Assembly: GCF_004348825.1 (NCBI RefSeq)
Contig: NZ_SMJU01000018.1
Span: 1-64,000 of the forward strand
Reading direction: 5' to 3'
DNA: 64,000 nucleotides
Source of the DNA: Arundinibacter roseus
Lineage (GTDB): Bacteria > Bacteroidota > Bacteroidia > Cytophagales > Spirosomataceae
Positions 7,605 to 15,871 of the stretch are shown here, in pieces; the first letter of the stretch is position 1; each line of letters opens with the position of its first letter. A program made the position numbers and the translations under genes. The notes under the pieces were generated by a model. The model made no database searches, had not been told where the DNA came from, and saw only the letters and a list, made by a program, of their open reading frames with translations.

Positions 7605-8765
7605 CTATCCTCTCATAGTTTCCATCAGATTTTGTAAAATAGAAACCACTTTTTCGGTTTGTTCTTTGCTTGGGGTCGTGTCCCAATTGCCGACAATGCC
7701 GTTACTGCCCAGATAAATCCCGTCTTTTCGTGCAATGAAATTGGCACCTTTGGTGCTTAGTTTATACTGCAAATCACTTTGAGGAATCAGGCACGAAAGC
7801 TGCCCGGACACGGGCGTGAGTTCTTCATCATTAAAAACCGGCTTGGCACCAAGTCCCATGCAGTTGACCACTACCTGTTCGGGAAGCGCGTCAATATCTT
7901 CCAGCTTTTTGATTTCGTGTATTTTAACCTTGCCGCCAAAAGCCAGAAAATCCTGCAAATGATGGTGCAGATAGGTAGGTATGTTGAACATCAGATTGGA
8001 ACGTCGGGTCACGTAATCAGCGGCAAAGGGATGTTCTTTTCTGGTCAATTGCATGCGCTCCGGCAACAACCCCGGAATATCGTAGACTTCTCCCCCAGCG
8101 CTATGCTCCGACCGTTGTTGCGGTGCTTCGTTTTGTACATTATACTCTTCAACCCAGCAGGCAATGTCGTTCATGCCCAACAAAAACTGAAAGCGTTTGA
8201 ACGAAAACATCGTGGCATCTTCCCAAATGCCTTTAAACTCCGGTTTGGCAACTGCCGGATCGCACACCCGCGACGCCGGAGACCATGTGCCGGTTGCAAG
8301 ATTGCTTGTGACATTGGGCGGTACATCTTTGGTATAAATCGTAACTTCGTAGCCACTTTCCTGCAACAGGCGCGCAGTCGCAATACCCACCGTACCACAC
8401 CCCAAAAGTGCTACTTTTCGGTCAGTAGCAGTAGCCATGACCAGCTTGCGGGCCATGTTGCCCGTTCCCCACGACAGCGACCAGCCGCTGCCACCGTGGC
8501 CGTAGTTGTGGACAATCGTTTTGTTGCCCAGCTTTTCGGTTTCGATGCGAGGGCCCGACGGACGAAACGGCCGCAGTCCGACGGTTTCTTTAACGATCCG
8601 ATCCATCGACAACCGGAGTTTTGGAATTTGATGGTAGCCGCGATTGATGTGAAACTGCTTGTCGGCATAGGTTGTCGATTTGCTGGTGTTACAGGACGCC
8701 AACAGGCCGGAAGAAAGTCCTACACCGCTAACTACTGCTTTTTGAAAGAAATTTCTACGATCCAT
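7605..8765 (-). CDS. Tat-exported, circularly permuted D-amino-acid-oxidase-family flavoprotein
   Basis: This 386-residue FAD oxidoreductase begins with MDRRNFFQK and a hydrophobic stretch to LLASC25, a twin-arginine signal with a lipobox. It should therefore be exported folded with its flavin. The domain order is unusual. Residues 62-102 carry TVGLRPFRPSGPR and VHNYGHGGSGWSLSWG, which in canonical D-amino-acid oxidases form the C-terminus. Only then comes the FAD-binding KVALLGCGTVG (117-127), followed by NLATGTWSP (155-163), which matches the conserved LWxP region. The protein ends in the GNWD segment (360-362) and a helix, exactly where the canonical chain would continue into GLRPVRP. The active-site arginine equivalent is R65. 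Substrate is unknown. It may head the mod operon, being 81 bp upstream of modA. Confidence 0.82.
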   Translation of the reverse strand: MDRRNFFQKAVVSGVGLSSGLLASCNTSKSTTYADKQFHINRGYHQIPKLRLSMDRIVKETVGLRPFRPSGPRIETEKLGNKTIVHNYGHGGSGWSLSWGTGNMARKLVMATATDRKVALLGCGTVGIATARLLQESGYEVTIYTKDVPPNVTSNLATGTWSPASRVCDPAVAKPEFKGIWEDATMFSFKRFQFLLGMNDIACWVEEYNVQNEAPQQRSEHSAGGEVYDIPGLLPERMQLTRKEHPFAADYVTRRSNLMFNIPTYLHHHLQDFLAFGGKVKIHEIKKLEDIDALPEQVVVNCMGLGAKPVFNDEELTPVSGQLSCLIPQSDLQYKLSTKGANFIARKDGIYLGSNGIVGNWDTTPSKEQTEKVVSILQNLMETMRG

Positions 8766-8940
8766 TGATAAGGAGAATGTTAAGGAGAAGCGTTGCGTAA
8801 AATGTTTGTGTTTAAATTTAAAAATGAAAATTATTGCTTACAAACAAAATCCTGCATTATTTCATAAATTCAAAATATAATTTTTATTAATTCCATTTTC
8901 TTACAATTTTTAATACATAAAATACAAAAATTCAAAATTT

Positions 8941-9420
8941 ATGAAAAAAATCTGCCTCATTGTATTAATGGCCGCTTCGGCTTTTTGTGTGCGTGCCCAA
9001 TCCGTCGAGTTTTATGGTTCGCCTAAGTCTGTCATATCTGCCGGGGCGCTGATTCCGGAAGGGAAAAAAATGCTTTGGACGAGCGGGGCCACAGGCGGAG
9101 TTGCGGATAGTACCGCGCAGGAAGACAGTCGGGCACGCTTTGGCGACACAAAAACGCAAGGGATAAGTATCCTGGCGAATTTTGAAAAAACGCTGAAAGA
9201 AAAAGGGCTTAGTCTGAGGGATGTACTGATGCTGCGCGTATACCTTGCTCCGGACAAACAAAGCGGACAACACGATTACAAAGGTTGGTACGATGCCTAT
9301 GCCATGTACTTTGGAACCGCCGCCAACCCGACGAAACCTATTCGCTCAACAATTGGGATTGCGGGTTTGGCCAACACCAATAAGTTTATTGAGATCGAAC
9401 TCGTGGCTGTTTATCCCTAA
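8941..9420 (+). CDS. Secreted RidA/YjgF-family protein
   Basis: This 159-residue RidA-type protein has a Sec signal peptide (MKKICLIVLMAASAFCVRAQ, cleavage after about residue 20), so it acts outside the cytoplasm. Most RidA enzymes are cytosolic deaminases that hydrolyse reactive enamine/imine intermediates to keto acids. The family arginine is present as R135 in KPIRST and the acidic residue near the C-terminus as E151 in IEIELVAV, so imine hydrolysis is plausible. It is divergent from the exported D-amino-acid-oxidase-like gene across 175 bp of AT-rich DNA. An oxidase producing imino acids beside an imine hydrolase in the same compartment fits a two-step pathway, which is inference. Confidence 0.85.
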   Translation: MKKICLIVLMAASAFCVRAQSVEFYGSPKSVISAGALIPEGKKMLWTSGATGGVADSTAQEDSRARFGDTKTQGISILANFEKTLKEKGLSLRDVLMLRVYLAPDKQSGQHDYKGWYDAYAMYFGTAANPTKPIRSTIGIAGLANTNKFIEIELVAVYP

Positions 9421-9501
9421 ATTGAATGTGCTGACCAGCTAAAAAAAGTATGTGCAGGTACGACTGCTTTCATCTGAATTTTGGTGTAGATTTCGTTTTG
9501 A

Positions 9502-9531
9502 TTCCAGTCTGACAGCTTTGTCAGGCTGGAA
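9502..9531. repeat. Strong hairpin between RidA and DUF486 genes
   Basis: TTCCAGTCTGACA and TGTCAGGCTGGAA pair over 13 positions, with one U-G wobble, around the loop GCTT. There is no T tract on either strand, so it does not look like a classical intrinsic terminator. It may stabilise the 3' end of the ridA-like transcript or be a REP-type element. Confidence 0.5.
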
Positions 9532-9560
9532 CATATTTATGCACTATATTTTACTACCTG

Positions 9561-9890
9561 ATGCGCACGCTCATACTGCTATTTTTCTCCAATCTATTTA
9601 TGACCACTGCCTGGTATTGGCACCTGAAATTTAAAGAAACCCAGCTGTGGAAAGTCATCCTGATCAGTTGGCTCATCGCTTTTGTAGAATACTGTTTGGC
9701 GGTACCTGCCAACCGCATCGGCTCTTATCAATTCAATGCATTTGAGCTCAAAACTATTCAGGAAGTGATCAGTTTAGTAGTTTTTGTTGGGTTTGCCGCC
9801 TTCTACCTCAAAGAACCCATTCGCTGGAATTATATCGTGGGTTTTGTTTTCATTATTCTCGCCGTCTTTTTTATATTCAAAAAATGGTAA
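9561..9890 (+). CDS. DUF486 family small membrane protein (DMT-like)
   Basis: This 109-residue integral membrane protein has four predicted helices (about 3-20, 30-48, 63-82 and 88-106). It matches the DUF486 family by its length and by the segments FMTTAWYWHLKFK, SWLIAFVEYCLAVPANRIG and LKTIQEVISLVVFVGFA. DUF486 proteins resemble half of a drug/metabolite transporter and are widespread, but no substrate is established. Nothing nearby suggests a function. A hairpin follows at 9976-10018. Confidence 0.85.
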   Translation: MRTLILLFFSNLFMTTAWYWHLKFKETQLWKVILISWLIAFVEYCLAVPANRIGSYQFNAFELKTIQEVISLVVFVGFAAFYLKEPIRWNYIVGFVFIILAVFFIFKKW

Positions 9891-9975
9891 ACGTCTGTTT
9901 GCACTGAATATAAACCGCTTGTCCAAAATCCGGGTTTTTTTGAAACCCCCTATTCTTGTTTCCTGTTTTTCTGTT

Positions 9976-10018
9976 CATGTAGTACAATTCAAGCTATCAA
10001 TCTGAATTGCACTACATG
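9976..10018. terminator. Hairpin after the DUF486 gene
   Basis: CATGTAGTACAATTCA (9976-9991) and TGAATTGCACTACATG (10003-10018) pair with a single mismatch around an 11-nt loop. Some T residues follow about 10 nt later. It is a probable end of the DUF486 transcript or a palindromic repeat. Confidence 0.45.
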
Positions 10019-10097
10019 TAAGGCATAATTTTTATAGTCTTTGGTTAACGACTAATGAGTCGGGTGTGGTCAGTAAAACCAGAAACAGGAAGCGGAT

Positions 10098-11015
10098 ATG
10101 AAGCGTGAAGATTTTACAAAAAATGAAGTGAGTTCATCAAAATGGCAAATAAAATTTAAGCAAATACAGCACATTTGCCGGGCGTTGATCATTCACCGGT
10201 CTTTTTACGTTTCTCGCCCTTCATTGCTACTGAGCAGCCTGTTTGTAACCGGTATTATGGCGTGTTCTGACCCTTTTCAGTACAATCCCAATCAGGTTAT
10301 TTTGGATAAAAACCAACAAGATCTGAATGCAAAAAACATTGCCCGAATCCAAAAACGGATTCCATCAGATACTGTGCGCTTTATTCTTATGGGCGACTCG
10401 CAACGCTTTTATGACGAACTCGCGGATTTTGTAGAAAGCGCCAATCAGCAGCGGGATATATCGTTTGTGCTGCATGCAGGTGATATTTCGGATTTTGGCC
10501 TAACACAGGAGTTTAAATGGGTACATGAAATTATGCAGGATCTGCGGGTGCCATACTTGACGGTTCTCGGTAATCATGATTTAATTGCCAATGCATCAAC
10601 GGCTTACAGAAAAATGTACGGCGATTTTAACTACTCTTTTGAGTTTGGAACCAACAAGTTTATTTTCATCAATACCAACTCCCGCGAGTTTAATTTTGAT
10701 GGCACAGTGCCGGACTTGCCCTGGCTGAAACAGGAACTTGCCAATAATCCGCTGCAAAACAATGCCTTCGTAATCGCACACATTCCGCCTTTTGACGCTG
10801 ACTTTGATCCAAAACTGGAAAAAGAATATGCAGAAATTCTAGCGGCAGATCCGCACGTAAATCTCACCCTTTATGGACATCAACATACGTTCAGAAACGG
10901 AACGTTCTATAATGATGGTGTTGAATATTATCTTACCACGAGCATGCAGGATCGGGGTTATCTTTTGATAACTACCTGGAAAGGAGGCTATTTAGTAGAT
11001 CGAATTAAGTTTTGA
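10098..11015 (+). CDS. Calcineurin-like metallophosphoesterase lipoprotein
   Basis: This predicted surface or periplasmic phosphoesterase has all the metal-binding blocks of the calcineurin superfamily: MGDSQ (D100), HAGDISD (D129), GNHD (N159-H160-D161), AHIPP and YGHQH near residue 263. A lipobox precedes C56 (GIMAC). The ATG at 10098 leaves an unusually long 55-residue leader. A TTG at 10185 would give LIIHRSFYVSRPSLLLSSLF, a normal-length lipoprotein signal, and may be the true start. Substrate is unknown. The next gene starts 6 bp downstream, so the two are probably one operon. Confidence 0.85.
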   Translation: MKREDFTKNEVSSSKWQIKFKQIQHICRALIIHRSFYVSRPSLLLSSLFVTGIMACSDPFQYNPNQVILDKNQQDLNAKNIARIQKRIPSDTVRFILMGDSQRFYDELADFVESANQQRDISFVLHAGDISDFGLTQEFKWVHEIMQDLRVPYLTVLGNHDLIANASTAYRKMYGDFNYSFEFGTNKFIFINTNSREFNFDGTVPDLPWLKQELANNPLQNNAFVIAHIPPFDADFDPKLEKEYAEILAADPHVNLTLYGHQHTFRNGTFYNDGVEYYLTTSMQDRGYLLITTWKGGYLVDRIKF

Positions 11016-11021
11016 CATCCT

Positions 11022-11618
11022 ATGAAAAAGCTTTGCGTACTGTATTTGGTAATGGTTTGTTGTTCGCCTGTGATTGCGCAGGATAACTTTCGCCCTCGAC
11101 TCAAAAAATGGTTCATTCCAGATCACTCAACCGTACAATTTGCAGGAAACATTGGATTTCTCGCTGTCGGCCCCGGTTACAAATCAGCAAATCAGAAACT
11201 GGAAATAGATATTTTATTGGGCTATCTGCCTCAAAGTATCGGCGGCACCAACCTTACGACCCTGACTGTCAAATCATCTTACTCCCCATGGCACATTGAA
11301 CTCAATGACACCTATGAAATTACGCCTCTTACTGTGGGAGCATTGGTAGGATATACCCCTGGAAATCAGTTTTCTATACGTTGGCCCGGACACTATCCGC
11401 GTGGCTACTATTGGTGGTCAACGGCATTGCGTCCGGCGGCGTTTGCAGGAGGCGCAATTGAACGGTCAGGCTCTGCTCATCGGAAAGTAAAACATATTAA
11501 ACTCTACTATGAAATTGGTAGTTATGACTTACTCCTAATTAGTTACATACAAAATAGAAAAATTTTACGCCTCTCTGACGTCACAAATCTTGCTTTGGGA
11601 ATCAAGATGGGCTTTTAG
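11022..11618 (+). CDS. Hypothetical exported protein, probably a small outer-membrane barrel
   Basis: I do not recognise this 198-residue protein. It has a Sec signal peptide ending near residue 19 (VIAQ), then alternating hydrophobic and polar stretches rich in Gly, Tyr and Trp, and it ends GIKMGF with a terminal Phe. That pattern suits a small outer-membrane beta-barrel. It follows the metallophosphoesterase gene by 6 bp and is likely cotranscribed with it, which suggests a shared envelope role. No enzymatic motif is visible. Confidence 0.6.
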   Translation: MKKLCVLYLVMVCCSPVIAQDNFRPRLKKWFIPDHSTVQFAGNIGFLAVGPGYKSANQKLEIDILLGYLPQSIGGTNLTTLTVKSSYSPWHIELNDTYEITPLTVGALVGYTPGNQFSIRWPGHYPRGYYWWSTALRPAAFAGGAIERSGSAHRKVKHIKLYYEIGSYDLLLISYIQNRKILRLSDVTNLALGIKMGF

Positions 11619-12075
11619 ATCAATCGCTTTTAAGTCGGCTTCTCGGTGCCAATTACGCAGCTCAAATAGTTTTATTTACTCATTTTCAACTAGTTAAATA
11701 ATTATTGACTAGTAATAATTTTATAGTACCTGAGTAATTCCACTCTTCGTCATTCTTTTAAAAGTAGCTATTCTTCTCCTGCATTATTTTACATCTATAC
11801 TATATTTTCTACAAATTTTTAAGTTAATAGAAAAATGCTGGTTACAATAAAAATGATGAATTCGTTTTCATTTCTGCGAAAAATGTCGTTATTTTATGTG
11901 TTTATACATATATGTACACACACTAAAATTCAATCTCTTCTTAAATTCAGTTATTGACTATCAACCACTTAGTACAAATACCAGCAATTTATTCTACTTC
12001 AATTAATACTTAACTGATTGGTGCTCAGCAGAACTACCTATTCTATATATTCTTAAACCCTACGAATAAACCCCT
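11619..12075. other. AT-rich intergenic region without a recognised gene
   Basis: These 457 bp separate the small envelope protein from the first of three related small genes. No open frame with a plausible start is convincing. Two ACTAGT hexamers lie about 20 bp apart near 11690-11715. The composition is markedly more AT-rich than the flanking genes, as in the rest of 11.6-13.5 kb, which suggests a promoter region or acquired DNA. Confidence 0.5.
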
Positions 12076-12384
12076 ATGAATGTTACCAAAATTAGTAAAC
12101 CTAACGACGGCCTTCCACGGTTCATGCTGTTACAAAGCCCGGAAAACTCTTCTGACACTATCTTAGTTTACAAATCACGTTACCCAAGTTATATAATTGA
12201 AATCAGTTCCAGAGCGCTTACTTCGGCAAGTTTCAAATATATTTTTAAAGGCTTCGATCTTTATGTGACCGTTCGTAAAGATTTTGACTCCTGTGGAAAT
12301 CCTTCAAAAAGTCATTTAGATGATCTGTGTACCTGGTACACCAAAAATGGTACTGAGCCATCCATAAAGAAGATTTCCCGCTAG
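12076..12384 (+). CDS. Small protein of unknown function, paralogue A
   Basis: This 102-residue soluble protein has no signal peptide or membrane segment. I do not recognise the family. It shares a pattern with the next two frames: GLP near residue 12, then YIIEIS, a hydrophobic YVTV strand, an acidic D-x-D turn, G-N-P-S-K and HLDDLCTWY near the C-terminus. The alternation suggests a small alpha/beta domain. All three genes sit in AT-rich DNA with long spacers on the same strand, so they appear to be tandem duplicates that diverged. Function cannot be inferred. Confidence 0.6.
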   Translation: MNVTKISKPNDGLPRFMLLQSPENSSDTILVYKSRYPSYIIEISSRALTSASFKYIFKGFDLYVTVRKDFDSCGNPSKSHLDDLCTWYTKNGTEPSIKKISR

Positions 12385-12608
12385 CAAATCCAACTTCAAC
12401 CCACAATATTTAAGTCTGATAGTCAGCACTTTGTCATGTTTGTTTACCAACCTGACATTCTCAAACTCTGCTATCAGATTTAATTCTTTTCCAACTGATT
12501 CATATCATTTTTTAGCCCGGACCGAAGCGCTATTTTTGGGTCTATACCCTTGTTTGTGGCAGTTCTTAATGAAAGTATGTATCTCATTTTTAAAACCCTT
12601 CGGTTACA

Positions 12609-12896
12609 ATGAAATCATCCCTGATAAAAAAAGAAAATTCCGGTTTACCGGAATGGTTGGTCATGAAAAGCCAAAAAGAGCAGGAATCCACCAATTTGCT
12701 GATTCTCAAAGGCACCTTCCCGATGTATATTCTGGAAATAAGTCCGAATTCATTGAGTCCTGAAAGCATCCCTGTTGTTCTAAAAGATCAACCTTTTTTT
12801 GTCACCGTAAAATCCGATTTAGATCGTTTTGGAAAGCTTTCCAAAACTCATCTGATGCAACTCTGCAATTGGTATAAGAAGGTAAAAATGCAGTAA
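12609..12896 (+). CDS. Small protein of unknown function, paralogue B
   Basis: This 95-residue protein is related to the product at 12076-12384. Shared positions include GLP (residues 12-14), YILEIS, FFVTV, D-L-D, G-K-L-S-K and HLMQLCNWYKK. Identity over the alignable part is roughly 30 percent by eye, so the duplication is old. The start lies 224 bp after paralogue A, preceded by AAACCCTTCGGTTACA, which resembles the AAACCCTACGAATAAACCCC before A. No signal peptide or transmembrane segment is seen, and the function is unknown. Confidence 0.6.
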   Translation: MKSSLIKKENSGLPEWLVMKSQKEQESTNLLILKGTFPMYILEISPNSLSPESIPVVLKDQPFFVTVKSDLDRFGKLSKTHLMQLCNWYKKVKMQ

Positions 12897-13199
12897 AATG
12901 ACTGCGGGATTCTTCCAGAAGTGATAGCCTGATTCAGGAGTATTTTAGTAAATATGGTGCGTATAGTTTTTCTCAGAGTTTCCAAATGCATTCCAATACT
13001 CTAAATTATTTGAATCTATTTGCTATATAAGTTACATGTTTTTACCAAATAATCAATATTTTTTGAAACTGAATTGATCGATCGGTTAATTTTTTAAAAT
13101 TTGTTTATTTTTGGAAACTCATTTTGGTAAAATGTTAGAATAGAGCTTCATTCTACCGGAAAACTGACGTATATTATATACGTTATAACTCAATTATAA

Positions 13200-13469
13200 G
13201 TGAAAAACCAAGATTTAAATAAATATTAGCTGCTCTACGACCCTGAGACAACCACGCATACCAAATGGATTCTGAGAGATGGGGAAGCAATATATATCAT
13301 TAAAATCAGCAAAACATACGAGGAATTTTGTCAGATTGTCAAGCACGACGGACAGCGCTATTTCATGATGACCGTCCTGGACGAAAAGAACTTAGGGCCA
13401 CTTACTCAGGAAGAATTAGTAGACATGTTAGTTTGGTATAAAGAAGCCTTTCAGGATCCTGATTTCTAG
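13200..13469 (+). pseudogene. Third paralogue C, interrupted by an in-frame amber codon
   Basis: From a GTG at 13200 the frame reads nine codons, then TAG at 13227-13229, then 79 open codons to the stop at 13467-13469. The open part contains YIIKIS, YFMMTV, G-P-L-T and ELVDMLVWYKEAF, matching YIIEIS / YVTV / HLDDLCTWY of paralogue A. The TAG aligns with Met17 of paralogue A (FMLL against Y-stop-LL), so it falls inside the conserved frame. There is no ATG between the TAG and the pair at 13365, too far in to give a full domain. Most simply this is a decayed copy. A non-standard start after the TAG or amber readthrough remains possible. Confidence 0.5.
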
Positions 13470-13590
13470 GTTTTTAAAAAAATACATTTCAGAAATTCAG
13501 CTGATCCCGATCATAATTTAGCGAGTGCACAAAAGGTATTTTTGGGTAACATTGAATCGTATTCTTAGCCCATTGTTATCTCCGATCGCT

Positions 13591-15825
13591 ATGAGAAACT
13601 CCCTGCTGCTTTTCCTGCTGCTCAGTATTGTTTTTTCCTGTAAAGAAAAAGAAATCACGCTGTATACGCTCAAAATTGATGTAACTCCAATGGGTGGCGG
13701 GACGGTCACTCCCCTGGCCGGGGAGTTTGAAAAAGATAAGCAGGTACAAATTACGGCTACCGCCGCCCCCGAGTACATTTTTAAAGAATGGCAAGGTGCC
13801 GTCAATGGCTCAACTAACCCGGTCATTGTAACGATGACGGGCGATAAACAACTGATGGCGGTCTTTGAAAAAAGAAAATATCCGTTAACGGTAACCGTTG
13901 AAGGGGAGGGAATTGTGCAGGAAAAAGTCCTGAAAAACGGGCGCACAACCACCGATTACCCGAGCGGAACGGTGGTGGAACTTACCGCCGTAGCCGCCGA
14001 AGAATGGCTGTTTAGTCATTGGGATGCAGACACAGCATCAAAAGCTAATCCGCGCGAGATTACGATTTCTACGCCACAAGCCGTTAAGGCAGTTTTTGTT
14101 AAAAGAAAATATCCGCTAACGGTAACCGTTGAAGGTGAGGGAATTGTGCAGGAAAAAGTCCTGAAAAGCGGGCGTACTACTACCGATTACCCGAGCGGAA
14201 CGGTGGTAGAACTTACCGCTATTCCTGCGGAGGGTTGGCTGTTCAGGCATTGGAATTCGGACACTTCACAGACGAAAAATCCACAGGTTGTTACAGTCAA
14301 TAAACCCGAAACTATACAGGCTGTATTTAAAAAGGACGAGCCAATTGGCATGGATGTCAGCGGGCTGGATCAGGATCTGATTATTTCGCATGAATATCCG
14401 ATCACAGTAAAACTGATCTACGAATCAGGAAAAAAAGTAGAGGTGCCGACGGATTCATTTGTGGTTAACTACGTTGCGGGAGACGGGATAGCAATTCGCA
14501 ATAAACTAAATTTTCTGGCCATAAAGCGTGGAAATTTAACCTTACGATTTACCTCAGGCAAGCTAAGTAAACAGGTTTTTCTACGGGTGTCGGAGATTGA
14601 CGATGTGAGTCAATTTGATGAGTTTCTGAAAACACCTGCGGCCGGGGCTAGCGTAGAAATCCCGGTGGTTGTGATCAATTTTTTGCCTACCATAGATGGC
14701 TATAATCTTGACATGATGCGCGCACCGGACGACTACTGGACGCTAAGAAACTCGACGCTTGCCGAAGCCAAGCAGCGGATCATGGGCGAGCTGAAACTGA
14801 CAAAATTCGGGATTGAAGAAGGTACCCGATTTCGACAATTTACCTCAAATGCGCGCGTCAAACCGTATGCCGGGATCAAAGTCGTGAAGTACTTCAATGT
14901 ATATGAAGTGGAGCTGGTTCAATGGGTAAATAATCAGAAAACCATTGATTACAAAACGCTTTTTGCCAAACTAAATATGAAAGATTTGGTGAATAATCAG
15001 GGCGTAAAAGAAGTTTGGTTTACTATTTTTCCGAAAGATGCCTACCCATCGGTGGTCAATAGTCCGTACAATGATCCGAACACCTACTACGGGATGCCCG
15101 AATCGAACATGTCGAGTCCGCTGACGGGCGATATATCCAACAGCTACCGCATTTCGACCGATCTTCCTGTGTATGAACATACGTATGTGGTGTATGGCAA
15201 CAGCGGGCACCGGGGCTTCGACACCAATCTGCACAATCGGGGTCATCAGATTGAGGCTCAACTCAGTTATATAGAAAAACGAACAGACAACCCGGCGCCG
15301 AATTTTGAACTATTCTACAACAAATTTGTGGGAGTAAATCCCAAAATGGGAAACAGACCTCTTCACCGTGCCGGAATGACGCACTTTCCGCCAAATACAT
15401 TTGTCGATTATGATTATGACAATCCAAAATTTCTGGAAAGCGATATTCACACCTGGCAACCCTACGGCGGTGAGTTTATCATGGTTAATAATGCGTACTG
15501 GAAAAACGTCGTGTATACTTTTGACCTGAAAAATACTTTTTACCAAAATGGCTTGAAGGTTGTAAATGACTACACCAACGATGCGCATTCCAAATGGCTC
15601 ATGTACTGGTGGCAGGCGATTCCGGGCGAAGGCAACTCCATTTCGTTTGACGGTAGACCACTCACGAACTGGTGGGACGTGTTTTATAACTGGGATGATG
15701 CAATTCGGGCCAATCGTGGGCTGACAAAAGGTGCTGGTAGCGGACGAACAAGCGCCAAAACATGGTCCGTACCCAAAGTCAATCAGCCGGAATGCGACCT
15801 GTATCCTAAACCAAAAAATAAGTAG
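13591..15825 (+). CDS. Surface lipoprotein with divergent InlB B-repeats and an uncharacterised C-terminal domain
   Basis: I place the start at the ATG 13591, not at the GTG 13525, because this gives a lipoprotein signal MRNSLLLFLLLSIVFSC. Three repeats of about 75 residues follow (roughly 24-92, 95-171 and 172-249), each with G-x-G-x-V, an ITA or LTA strand, W-x-x-W/HW and AVF, as in divergent InlB B-repeats. Repeats two and three are almost identical in DNA. A Big-like sandwich is probable at about 250-340. The remaining 400 residues, with NRGHQIEAQLSYIE and many aromatics, match no family I can name. It is probably surface-anchored. The sulfatase gene downstream on the same strand may or may not be related. 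Confidence 0.75.
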   Translation: MRNSLLLFLLLSIVFSCKEKEITLYTLKIDVTPMGGGTVTPLAGEFEKDKQVQITATAAPEYIFKEWQGAVNGSTNPVIVTMTGDKQLMAVFEKRKYPLTVTVEGEGIVQEKVLKNGRTTTDYPSGTVVELTAVAAEEWLFSHWDADTASKANPREITISTPQAVKAVFVKRKYPLTVTVEGEGIVQEKVLKSGRTTTDYPSGTVVELTAIPAEGWLFRHWNSDTSQTKNPQVVTVNKPETIQAVFKKDEPIGMDVSGLDQDLIISHEYPITVKLIYESGKKVEVPTDSFVVNYVAGDGIAIRNKLNFLAIKRGNLTLRFTSGKLSKQVFLRVSEIDDVSQFDEFLKTPAAGASVEIPVVVINFLPTIDGYNLDMMRAPDDYWTLRNSTLAEAKQRIMGELKLTKFGIEEGTRFRQFTSNARVKPYAGIKVVKYFNVYEVELVQWVNNQKTIDYKTLFAKLNMKDLVNNQGVKEVWFTIFPKDAYPSVVNSPYNDPNTYYGMPESNMSSPLTGDISNSYRISTDLPVYEHTYVVYGNSGHRGFDTNLHNRGHQIEAQLSYIEKRTDNPAPNFELFYNKFVGVNPKMGNRPLHRAGMTHFPPNTFVDYDYDNPKFLESDIHTWQPYGGEFIMVNNAYWKNVVYTFDLKNTFYQNGLKVVNDYTNDAHSKWLMYWWQAIPGEGNSISFDGRPLTNWWDVFYNWDDAIRANRGLTKGAGSGRTSAKTWSVPKVNQPECDLYPKPKNK

Positions 15826-15871
15826 ATCTCTTTTTTGTACGCGAATTTTTCGGTGATTTAAAGTAAGTTAT

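Noticed and set aside
7779-8768. A 329-codon open frame on the plus strand opposite the oxidase gene
   Set aside because: It lies wholly antisense to a gene with clear family motifs and has no recognisable composition or signal. Long antisense frames arise from codon bias.
10098-10184. A long unusual N-terminus on the metallophosphoesterase
   Set aside because: It probably reflects a wrong start; a TTG at 10185 gives a normal lipoprotein signal, so it is not a novel domain.
12431-12763. A 110-codon plus-strand frame overlapping paralogue B
   Set aside because: It runs in a different frame through paralogue B, has no similarity to the family, and its first part has poor codon character.
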